DNA of 10,735 bases from NCBI GenBank assembly GCA_030667765.1, contig DAOUVF010000057.1:1-10735 (forward strand), given 5' to 3'. Below are positions 1 through 6,817 of the stretch, in pieces. This DNA comes from Bacteroides sp. GTDB lineage: Bacteria > Bacteroidota > Bacteroidia > Bacteroidales > SM23-62. How positions within the stretch are numbered: position 1 is the first letter of the stretch; each line of letters starts with the position of its first letter. The notes under the pieces are model-generated. The model saw only the letters and a program-made list of their open reading frames with translations. It had not been told where the DNA came from and searched no databases. The translations under genes and the position numbers were made by a program.

Positions 1-1043
1 CACTGTCTGCCATTCAAATGCTGCTATATGTGCTCGTAGGCAACTGGATCCTTGAAATCAAGGGAATGACCTTCAGCTACTGGCTGATACTTTTCAGTAC
101 GGCCTTCACTGCCAATATGTTGGGACTGAATATTTCAGCCGGAATGAACTCGATTGTAAACATATATATACTCATCCCCCTGATCCTTATCCCCCAGTTG
201 TTGCTCAGCGGTGTAACAGTAAAATTTGACGATCTTAACAAGAGTATCACATCCAGGGTCTATGTGCCCGTGATTGGAGACATGATGGTATCAAGGTGGG
301 CATACGAGGCCCTCGCTGTGGAACAGGCCAGGAACAACCGCTATGACAAGAATTTTTATTTATATGAACAGCAGAAGAGCGAAGCTCAATTCAAGGTATC
401 CTTTCTAATTCCCCGCCTGCTAAACAAACTGGATGAGTGTAACAGGAATCTGGGGGTAGGCGGAGACCAGCAGATCCTGAAAGCCAACCTTGCATTGTTA
501 AATCATGAGGTTGAAAAACTAGGCGATCATCCTGATCTTTTCGCATTCGAACATGGGGCCAGGCTGAACATAAATGATTTTGATGAGTCATATGCCACGG
601 AACTGGAGGACTGGCTCACCTATGCCAGCCTGGATTTCAGGGAAGCCGCCAGGAACACTACCGATCAGATAGACAAGTTGTACACAAAGCTGTCAGATTC
701 CCTGGGTTCTGACGCAGTTTTCAATCTCAGACAGGATAATCAGAATGACCGCCTCGAGGAACAGGTAACCAACTATCATGAGGTAAATCAAATTCAGGAA
801 ATCAATGGTAAGTTAGTACAGAAGGATGATCCCATTTACCTTATACCGGAATCCAACTTTGGCCGGGCACATTTCTATGCTCCTTACAAGAAGTTCAACG
901 ACCAGCTCACCGACACGAAGTGGTTCAATTTATTGATCCTCTGGGGTTTCTCATTTCTCGTCTACATCGCAGTACTGCTCGATTTGTTCAGAAAATTCAT
1001 CCATTATATTAATACCCTGAAACTTCGAAGAGAAGCAGGCTAA
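1..1043 (+). CDS. ABCG-like ABC exporter, C-terminal membrane part (5' partial)
   Basis: The reading frame is open from base 3 (no start seen upstream) to a TAA at 1041-1043, giving about 346 residues of a longer protein. Hydrophobic segments lie roughly at 15-60, 75-145 and 165-225, with a last one at about 920-1000. The segment ending near 225 is followed by LLLSGVTVKFDDLN and then SRWAYEAL, which matches the pattern after the fifth membrane helix in ABC-2/ABCG-type permeases (LSG...L followed by RYAFEAL). Between there and the last helix lies a hydrophilic region of about 200 residues, rich in charged residues and probably partly coiled-coil, which should face the periplasm. Large single-chain ABC proteins of this type, with the ATPase at the N terminus, are common in Bacteroidota; here the ATPase part would lie upstream of the window. 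Substrate unknown. It heads a co-directional run, 21 bases before the next gene. Confident about the permease type, less about the exact family. Confidence 0.66.
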   Translation, partial: LSAIQMLLYVLVGNWILEIKGMTFSYWLILFSTAFTANMLGLNISAGMNSIVNIYILIPLILIPQLLLSGVTVKFDDLNKSITSRVYVPVIGDMMVSRWAYEALAVEQARNNRYDKNFYLYEQQKSEAQFKVSFLIPRLLNKLDECNRNLGVGGDQQILKANLALLNHEVEKLGDHPDLFAFEHGARLNINDFDESYATELEDWLTYASLDFREAARNTTDQIDKLYTKLSDSLGSDAVFNLRQDNQNDRLEEQVTNYHEVNQIQEINGKLVQKDDPIYLIPESNFGRAHFYAPYKKFNDQLTDTKWFNLLILWGFSFLVYIAVLLDLFRKFIHYINTLKLRREAG

Positions 1044-1064
1044 ACCAGTATAATACAAGGTAAA

Positions 1065-2045
1065 ATGAAAACTGCTCTGAAAAGGATCCTGAAAAGGATA
1101 TTTATCTTCATCTTAATTGCCTTCATTGTGTACCTGGTGGTAAGCAATATAAGCTTCTTCCGGGATTTGACAAGGCGGGATAAGCTGAGCCTGATCATTG
1201 ATACAGACTCCGCCCACGGACAGGATGATATAATGGCTATTGTCCGTTTTTTAATTGAAGAAGAGGTTGTGTTAGAGGGACTCCTTTCAGCTCAGTGGAG
1301 GCCGGCTGACCTGGATAATGACAGTACAGTCGAGTTGAACCAGGCTGTAAACCAGTATATTCTCAAACATTTTAACCAGTACAATGTACCCAACCTGCCA
1401 GGAGCAGCATGGCCTGTAATGAGCAGTAAAAACAGGGACCGTACTTCCTACAGGGACCGTAGTTCAAACAGGGCTTCCTCCTATATCATTAAAAGAGCCT
1501 CGGAAACACCTGCCGGTGAAAAACTGAACCTGGTATGCCTGGGGCCTGTTACCAATCTTGCAACCGCCCTCATAACAGTGCCTGATATCGCAGTAAAGAT
1601 CAATTGCTATATCATGGGACCCTGGTATGAGCCGTCTACCAGGGTCTGGAATAAAAATGAATGGAATACCAAAAATGACCTGGATGCCATGGATATCCTG
1701 CTCAACACAAAAGACCTTGATTTGTACATCATGCCTGCCACCATAGGGCATGACCTGGTCATCGACCGCAGCCAGTCCCTCGGCAAATTCCCCCTCAGGG
1801 ACAGCCTGTTTGATAATATAGTGGAGAGCTGGAAGGCCCTGGACCTGAGAAATGATTCCATTCCCATGGGGAGCCTTGCCCTGATACAAGCCATCCTGTA
1901 CCCTGAGATGTCATCACAAAAGCAGGTGATCACCCCACCGGAAAATGTCCAGCGCAAAATACATGTTTTTACACGTATCGATGCAGACAGAATGAAAAAG
2001 GACCTGTGGAAAGAAATAGAAGATTACAGTAAATCGAAAAGATGA
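1065..2045 (+). CDS. Membrane-anchored nucleoside hydrolase family protein (IUNH fold)
   Basis: 326 residues. Residues 1-32 are a basic start (MKTALKRILKR) followed by a strongly hydrophobic stretch to about residue 27, with no good signal-peptidase site, so an N-terminal anchor with the enzyme domain in the periplasm is likely. The metal- and ribose-binding motif is DTDSAHGQDD (Asp46, Asp48, Asp54, Asp55), the longer-spaced form found in one branch of the family. LGPVTNLA (159-166) matches the conserved LGPLTNLA, and NEWNTKND (198-205) matches the EFN...D substrate motif (Glu199, Asn201). The C-terminal region contains TPPENVQRKI and a TRIDADRMKKDLW segment typical of this branch. The family removes the base from ribonucleosides or similar N-ribosides. 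Odd point: where relatives have WD or HD before ALxxAxxxPE, this protein has Gly269-Ser270, so a Ca2+-ligand Asp seems lost. It may be inactive, altered in specificity, or use another ligand. The stop is one base before the beta-galactosidase ATG, suggesting translational coupling. Confidence 0.85.
   Translation: MKTALKRILKRIFIFILIAFIVYLVVSNISFFRDLTRRDKLSLIIDTDSAHGQDDIMAIVRFLIEEEVVLEGLLSAQWRPADLDNDSTVELNQAVNQYILKHFNQYNVPNLPGAAWPVMSSKNRDRTSYRDRSSNRASSYIIKRASETPAGEKLNLVCLGPVTNLATALITVPDIAVKINCYIMGPWYEPSTRVWNKNEWNTKNDLDAMDILLNTKDLDLYIMPATIGHDLVIDRSQSLGKFPLRDSLFDNIVESWKALDLRNDSIPMGSLALIQAILYPEMSSQKQVITPPENVQRKIHVFTRIDADRMKKDLWKEIEDYSKSKR
1432..1467 (+). repeat. Two in-frame 18-base tandem units in the nucleoside hydrolase gene
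   Basis: The unit beginning ACAGGGACCGTA occurs at 1432-1449 and again at 1450-1467; a third partial copy (ACAGGG) starts at 1468. The period is a multiple of three and the frame is kept, giving RDRTSY-RDRSSN-RASSY in the protein. It falls in the loop before the helix that precedes the LGPVTNLA motif. It looks like a small in-frame duplication within the coding region. Confidence 0.7.
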
Positions 2046-2046
2046 A

Positions 2047-5000
2047 ATGATTGGTAGAACAATGAAAATTTTGAGGCTGGTTTACTCCGTCATAGCAGTC
2101 GGAATGGTTCCCGGACCGGTAAACGCCCAGGATGCCCCATTGCAGCATGACTGGGAAAACCCCGGGATAATATCCTACAATAAACAGCATGCACATGCCA
2201 CCCTGCAATTTGACAAGCTGGCATCGGAGAACATCATGATGTTGAACGGTACATGGAAATTTTACTGGTCGGCAGACACGAAAGAACGTCCCGTGGATTT
2301 CTACCTGCCGGATTACAATGACACTGGTTGGGATGATATTGAAGTCCCGTCCAACTGGCAGTTGAAAGGATATGGCATACCTATCTATACCAATATCAAA
2401 CATCCCTTTCCGGCTGAACCCCCGAATATTAACCGGGACAATCCCACAGGATCCTACCGTACCGGGTTTGATATCCCGGAAAACTGGGATGGAAAGCAGG
2501 TATATGTCCATTTTGAGGGAGTGCAGTCAGCCTTCTATTTATGGTTAAACGGTATGAAGGTGGGTTACAGCCAGGGCAGTATGACGGCTGCTGAATTTGA
2601 TCTGACCCCATTCCTGCAGGAAGGCCACAACACACTCGCCGTTGAGGTCTACCGCTGGTCGGATGGTTCTTACCTGGAGGACCAGGACTTCTGGCGGCTG
2701 AGTGGTATATACAGGGATGTTTACCTGATGGCAAGACCGGCCATGCACATGCGTGATTTCTTTGTGACGACTGACCTTGACCAGGATTATTCCAATGCGG
2801 TCTTTGATCTGAGGGTGAGTATCAGGAATGCCGGGATGGACCGCAGTAATCCTAAAAAGATATATATTTCACTGAGAGATAAAGACAGGGAGATCCTCAA
2901 TCATCAGCTGGATATCAACCAATCATTGAACTATCAGCAGGAATTGACCATACAATTCCAGCAGGAGGTGATCCGGCCCAGGCTCTGGAGCGCCGAACAC
3001 CCGAATCTCTACACCCTGATCCTTGAGCTGCAGGATGAGCAGGGAAGAACAGAAGAGGTCATCTCCTCCAGGGTGGGATTCCGTAAGGTAGAAATTAGCG
3101 GTGGACAACTACTGGTAAACGGAGTAGCAGTTGATCTCAAAGGCACCAACCGCCATGAGATACACCCCGAAACCGGCAGGGTCATGAGCCGGGAACTGAT
3201 GGTTCATGACATCACCCTGATGAAGCAGCACAATATCAATGCTGTAAGGACATCCCACTATCCAAATACACCCGGCTGGTATGAACTCTGTGATATTTAT
3301 GGCATTTACCTCTGGGACGAGGCTAATATTGAGAGCCACGAGTTGAGGCGGGAGAGCACCCTGGCCAAAGATCCTGAATGGCAGGAAGCCTTCCTGGACA
3401 GGGGAAGGCGGATGGTGGAAAGGGACAAGAACCATCCATCGGTGATCGTCTGGTCCCTCGGCAATGAAACCGGACTTGGAGAAAACCACTACGCAATGGA
3501 AACCATGATCAGGGAAAGGGATCCCTCCCGCCCCATTCACTATGAAGATCATCTTGACCGCCGGGGACCGGAACGCAAGCCTTCCAGGTTTGATATCATC
3601 TCCGATATGTACGCCTCACCTGAAGACATGAAAGAATATCATGAAGATTACCCGGCCCGGCCGGTGATCATCTGTGAATATGTCCACGCAATGGGAAACA
3701 GTGTAGGCGGATTACAGGATTACTGGGATGTGATCTATGCTCATCCCAGGATGCAGGGGGCCTTTGTATGGGACTGGGTGGACCAGGGACTGGCTAAATA
3801 CACGGAATCCGGAGAGAAATACTGGGCTTACGGGGGTGATTTCGGAGACAGTCCCAATGATGGCAGTTTCTGCCTGAACGGCCTGGTATACCCCGACCGC
3901 CGTACCAGTCCGGCAATACAGGAAATAAAAAAAATCTACCAGTACATCCATTTTGAACCAACCAACCTTCCGAATGGTGAAATCAAATTGATCAACCGGT
4001 ATAATTTTACCAGCCTTGATTATTTTGATGCCCGCTGGCAAATAAAAAGTGAAGGCAAACTCCTGCAGGAGGGAGAAATATCCCTGCCAGGGATACAGCC
4101 GAAGGATTCAGGGATCATACGTCTTCCCATCCGGCTACCGGAACCTGACCCGGCAGGCCTGCTGCCCGGAAAGGAATACTTCCTGGATATCCAGGTGTTC
4201 CTGCCGGAAGACAAAAAATGGGCAACCAAGGGTCATTTGGTGGCATGGGAACAGTTCCTGCTGTCCTCTGTGTCTCCTGCTCCTGCAACTGCAACTGCAG
4301 ACATACCTTCCCCAGATTACACGGTAACCGAAGAGCAGGCATCTGTAATCATCAATGGCAAAGGGTACACAATCACATTCAGCAAGGAAGGGATGCTGGA
4401 ATCCTGGTTACTGGATGGTAAGGAATTGATCATGAACGGTGCGTTTATCAATTTCTGGCGTCCTCCCACCGAGAATGACCTGAAAGACAGGAATGGTTAC
4501 GGGAAATGGAAGGAGGCCGGTCTTGACAGCCTTGATCATATCCTGACCGGCTTTACAACTTCGAGGGATGACGAGGGCCGCCTGCTGCTGACATCATCAT
4601 TCGATCTGCACAATAAGCGGCAGGAATTAATTTTTCAGGTAAAGATCAGCTATCGCATAGACGGGGATGGAAAGATGCAGGTTGAGGTCCTGGCGGATCC
4701 TGGGGACAAACCCGAATACCTGGCGAAAACCGGCATGCAATTCAGACTACCCGGCAGGTATTCAAACGTTGAGTGGTATGGTATGGGGCCCCATGAGACT
4801 TACCCTGACCGCCAATCCAGCGGCAGGGTTGATGTTTTCCGGAAAACCGTCGATGAACTGTGGGAAGATTACATTGTCCCGCAGGAGAACGGCAACCGCT
4901 CACAGATCCGCCGGGTAAGCATAAGCGATGATCAGGGATATGGACTACGATTCTCCAGTCAAGAACCCATGAACTTCAGCGCCTACAGGTACAATGATGC

Positions 5001-5217
5001 CAGTATTACAGAAGCAAAACACACCTGGCAGCTTGAAAAGGAGGATTATATCACGTTTAATTTTGATTACCGTCAAAGTGGACTCGGGACGGCCACCTGC
5101 GGTCCGGGCTGCCGTCCGGCTTACCTGCTGCCAGCACAAAAAACAAGCTTTAATTTTACTATTTCCCCTGTGCAACCGGAGAAAAAAACCAGACGCAGAA
5201 AAAGAAGAAAAAGATAG
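2047..5217 (+). CDS. lacZ: Exported beta-galactosidase, GH2 LacZ type
   Basis: 1056 residues (E. coli LacZ has 1023). Hydrolyses terminal beta-D-galactosides. Order of domains: signal peptide ending about VNA-Q (near residue 27); jelly-roll sugar-binding domain about 55-230 with DQDFWRLSGIYRDV (Asp214 corresponds to the LacZ sodium ligand); Ig-like domain about 230-345; TIM barrel about 347-650; second Ig-like domain to about 740; a Pro/Ala/Thr linker 743-756; C-terminal beta-sandwich about 757-1040. Catalytic signatures are complete: NRHEIHP, SHYPN, DEANIESH (Mg2+ ligands Glu429 and His431), SLGNETG (acid/base Glu474), ICEYVHAMGNS (nucleophile Glu544), and the small-domain motifs FWRPPTENDL and WYGMGPHETYPDR. 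Unlike E. coli LacZ it should be periplasmic or secreted. The start at 2047 is favoured by coupling to the upstream stop; an alternative ATG at 2062 gives a tidier signal peptide (MKILRLVYSVIAVG). The last 11 residues, KKTRRRKRRKR, are almost all basic and lie beyond the normal family end. Natural substrate unknown; other GH2 specificities are less likely given the motifs. Confidence 0.95.
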   Translation: MIGRTMKILRLVYSVIAVGMVPGPVNAQDAPLQHDWENPGIISYNKQHAHATLQFDKLASENIMMLNGTWKFYWSADTKERPVDFYLPDYNDTGWDDIEVPSNWQLKGYGIPIYTNIKHPFPAEPPNINRDNPTGSYRTGFDIPENWDGKQVYVHFEGVQSAFYLWLNGMKVGYSQGSMTAAEFDLTPFLQEGHNTLAVEVYRWSDGSYLEDQDFWRLSGIYRDVYLMARPAMHMRDFFVTTDLDQDYSNAVFDLRVSIRNAGMDRSNPKKIYISLRDKDREILNHQLDINQSLNYQQELTIQFQQEVIRPRLWSAEHPNLYTLILELQDEQGRTEEVISSRVGFRKVEISGGQLLVNGVAVDLKGTNRHEIHPETGRVMSRELMVHDITLMKQHNINAVRTSHYPNTPGWYELCDIYGIYLWDEANIESHELRRESTLAKDPEWQEAFLDRGRRMVERDKNHPSVIVWSLGNETGLGENHYAMETMIRERDPSRPIHYEDHLDRRGPERKPSRFDIISDMYASPEDMKEYHEDYPARPVIICEYVHAMGNSVGGLQDYWDVIYAHPRMQGAFVWDWVDQGLAKYTESGEKYWAYGGDFGDSPNDGSFCLNGLVYPDRRTSPAIQEIKKIYQYIHFEPTNLPNGEIKLINRYNFTSLDYFDARWQIKSEGKLLQEGEISLPGIQPKDSGIIRLPIRLPEPDPAGLLPGKEYFLDIQVFLPEDKKWATKGHLVAWEQFLLSSVSPAPATATADIPSPDYTVTEEQASVIINGKGYTITFSKEGMLESWLLDGKELIMNGAFINFWRPPTENDLKDRNGYGKWKEAGLDSLDHILTGFTTSRDDEGRLLLTSSFDLHNKRQELIFQVKISYRIDGDGKMQVEVLADPGDKPEYLAKTGMQFRLPGRYSNVEWYGMGPHETYPDRQSSGRVDVFRKTVDELWEDYIVPQENGNRSQIRRVSISDDQGYGLRFSSQEPMNFSAYRYNDASITEAKHTWQLEKEDYITFNFDYRQSGLGTATCGPGCRPAYLLPAQKTSFNFTISPVQPEKKTRRRKRRKR

Positions 5218-5244
5218 CTGAGACATGATCTCAGTAGGCTTTAT

Positions 5245-5252
5245 TATATTTG
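5245..5252 (+). promoter_or_regulatory. Candidate -7 promoter box for the amidohydrolase
   Basis: TATATTTG matches the Bacteroidota housekeeping sigma factor -7 consensus TAnnTTTG exactly. It lies 18 bases before the ATG at 5270, so transcription from it would start only about ten bases ahead of that codon. No clear TTG-type -33 box is seen about 20 bases upstream, so this may be a weak internal promoter or chance. Confidence 0.35.
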
Positions 5253-5269
5253 ATCCAAACTTTACAACC

Positions 5270-6805
5270 ATGATGATTACCCAGATTACCCAGAAGATGT
5301 TACGTATCGCTTTCATGATCCTGTTACCGGTTTCAGTCTTTGCTCAATCACAAGACAAACAGCCCGTCACACCGGAAAAGCAATTTGTACTGGATTATAT
5401 CAGCAAACCCGAATCGTTTGAAAAATATGGACGGATATCCGATGCGATATGGTCCTATGCTGAACTCGGACTTCAGGAATATAAGTCTTCGGCCTTACTT
5501 GCTAAGACACTTGAGGAAGAAGGATTCAGGGTGGAAATGGGACTGGCAGGCATGCCGACCTGTTTCGTGGCCACATATGGCTCCGGCCAGCCCGTAATCG
5601 GGATACTCGGAGAGTATGATGCCCTGCCAATGATATCACAAAAAGCGCTGGTTCCGGCAAAGGACCCGCTGATTGAGGGGGCTCCCGGGCATGGTTGCGG
5701 TCACAATACCATGGGCACGGCCGGCATCGCTGCAGCCATTGCCGTGAAAAATGCTATGGATGAGTTCGATATGAAAGGAACCATAAAATTCTTTGGTTCA
5801 CCTGCAGAAGAAACCCTGATCAGCCGGCCCTATATGATCCGTGCCGGTTTGTTCGAAGGGATAGATGCAGTCATCGATAACCACCACAGCAGTAAGTTTG
5901 GCACATCATATGGTGTGGGTGGCAACGCACTTTTTTCGGTCATTTTTACCTTTCGTGGAAAGACGGCGCACGGTGCCGGGGCTCCATGGAGCGGCAGATC
6001 TGCGCTGGATGCTGTTGAGCTCACGAATATTGCCACCAATTACCTGAGGGAACATTTATTCTATACCTACCGCCTGCATTATATCATACTGGAGGGAGGG
6101 GAAGCTCCAAACGTCGTACCCGATAAAGCCAGTGTCTGGTATTATGTCAGGAATACCGATGAAAGATTGGAAGAGATGTATGAACGGGTGGTCAATTGTG
6201 CCAGAGGAGCGGCACTGGCGACCGGGACCGAGCTGAGCGATATCCGTATTCTGACTGCCATACACCAGAAACATTCCAATAAAGCGCTGGCCGAGATTCT
6301 TCAGAAGAATATTGAACTGGCAGGCATGCCGGAATGGAGTGAAGAGGAACAGCAGTATGCCAGGGCCATGCAAAAGGGGCTAGGCAAGGAGGAAAAAGGA
6401 ATGCCAGATAAGGTGGATTCATTAAAGGCCCCTTCCGGGAAGTTTACAGGCGGAGGATCCACCGATGTTGGCGAAGTATCTTTGATTGCCCCAACAGCCA
6501 CCATAGTTTTTCCAGGAGGTGTACCGGGAACCATTGGACACCACTGGTCAGTCGTAGCTGGCAATTACGGATCTGCGGCATGGAAAGGGCTGAATGCAGG
6601 AGCCAGGGCAATGGCAGCCTCTGCGATTGATCTCCTGACACTCCCTGAAGAACTTGCCACCATTAAGGCTGAATTTGAGGAATATTCAAAGGAACATCCA
6701 TACAAACCTTTCCTGCCGGAAGACGCCGTACCACCACTCGACCTCAACAGGGAACTGATGGAGAAATGGAGGTACATCATGGAGGATCATTACAAGGATT
6801 ATTAG
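5270..6805 (+). CDS. Exported M20-family amidohydrolase (AbgB-like)
   Basis: 511 residues from the chosen start. M20 metallohydrolases of this branch cleave an amide bond next to an amino acid; AbgB, the closest type I recognise, is part of p-aminobenzoyl-glutamate hydrolase, but substrates vary widely. Motifs: GILGEYDALP; GHGCGHN (metal-binding Cys143 and His145); PAEET (Glu180, Glu181: catalytic base and metal ligand); DNHHSS (His205/His206); FRGKTAHGAGAPWSGRSALDA, the start of the dimerisation domain; GGGSTDVGEVS; and GTIGHHW (His424/His425) near the C terminus. An N-terminal segment MLRIAFMILLPVSVFAQ reads as a signal peptide, so the enzyme should be exported, unlike cytoplasmic AbgB. The frame is open further, from an ATG at 5225, but that would put 15 extra non-conserved residues before a signal peptide; the ATGs at 5270 or 5273 give a normal 24-25-residue signal, and 5297 is also possible. 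It follows the beta-galactosidase closely and ends 12 bases from the convergent TolC gene. Confidence 0.9.
   Translation: MMITQITQKMLRIAFMILLPVSVFAQSQDKQPVTPEKQFVLDYISKPESFEKYGRISDAIWSYAELGLQEYKSSALLAKTLEEEGFRVEMGLAGMPTCFVATYGSGQPVIGILGEYDALPMISQKALVPAKDPLIEGAPGHGCGHNTMGTAGIAAAIAVKNAMDEFDMKGTIKFFGSPAEETLISRPYMIRAGLFEGIDAVIDNHHSSKFGTSYGVGGNALFSVIFTFRGKTAHGAGAPWSGRSALDAVELTNIATNYLREHLFYTYRLHYIILEGGEAPNVVPDKASVWYYVRNTDERLEEMYERVVNCARGAALATGTELSDIRILTAIHQKHSNKALAEILQKNIELAGMPEWSEEEQQYARAMQKGLGKEEKGMPDKVDSLKAPSGKFTGGGSTDVGEVSLIAPTATIVFPGGVPGTIGHHWSVVAGNYGSAAWKGLNAGARAMAASAIDLLTLPEELATIKAEFEEYSKEHPYKPFLPEDAVPPLDLNRELMEKWRYIMEDHYKDY
5276..5293 (+). repeat. 9-base tandem repeat at the start of the amidohydrolase gene
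   Basis: ATTACCCAG occurs twice in direct succession (5276-5284 and 5285-5293), encoding ITQ-ITQ if translation begins at 5270 or 5273. If it begins at 5297 the repeat is leader sequence. It lies just after the candidate promoter box and just before the hydrophobic core of the signal peptide. Confidence 0.6.
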
Positions 6806-6817
6806 GCAACAGGTTCA

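Noticed and set aside
1969..2511. 180-codon open frame on the minus strand
   Set aside because: It lies wholly opposite the end of the nucleoside hydrolase and the start of the beta-galactosidase, both strongly supported by conserved motifs, and its product resembles no family I know.
4283..4300. Three hexamer units CTGCAA/CTGCAA/CTGCAG in the beta-galactosidase gene
   Set aside because: It encodes part of a Pro/Ala/Thr interdomain linker, where low-complexity codon repeats are ordinary.
2047..5217. Polysaccharide utilisation locus
   Set aside because: A GH2 enzyme alone is not enough: no SusC/SusD pair, sensor-regulator or second glycosidase is in the window.
4945..5316. Minus-strand open frame with a hydrophobic N terminus spanning the beta-galactosidase end
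   Set aside because: The hydrophobic start comes from reading the amidohydrolase leader and signal-peptide region in reverse; no recognisable domain, and it overlaps two sound genes.
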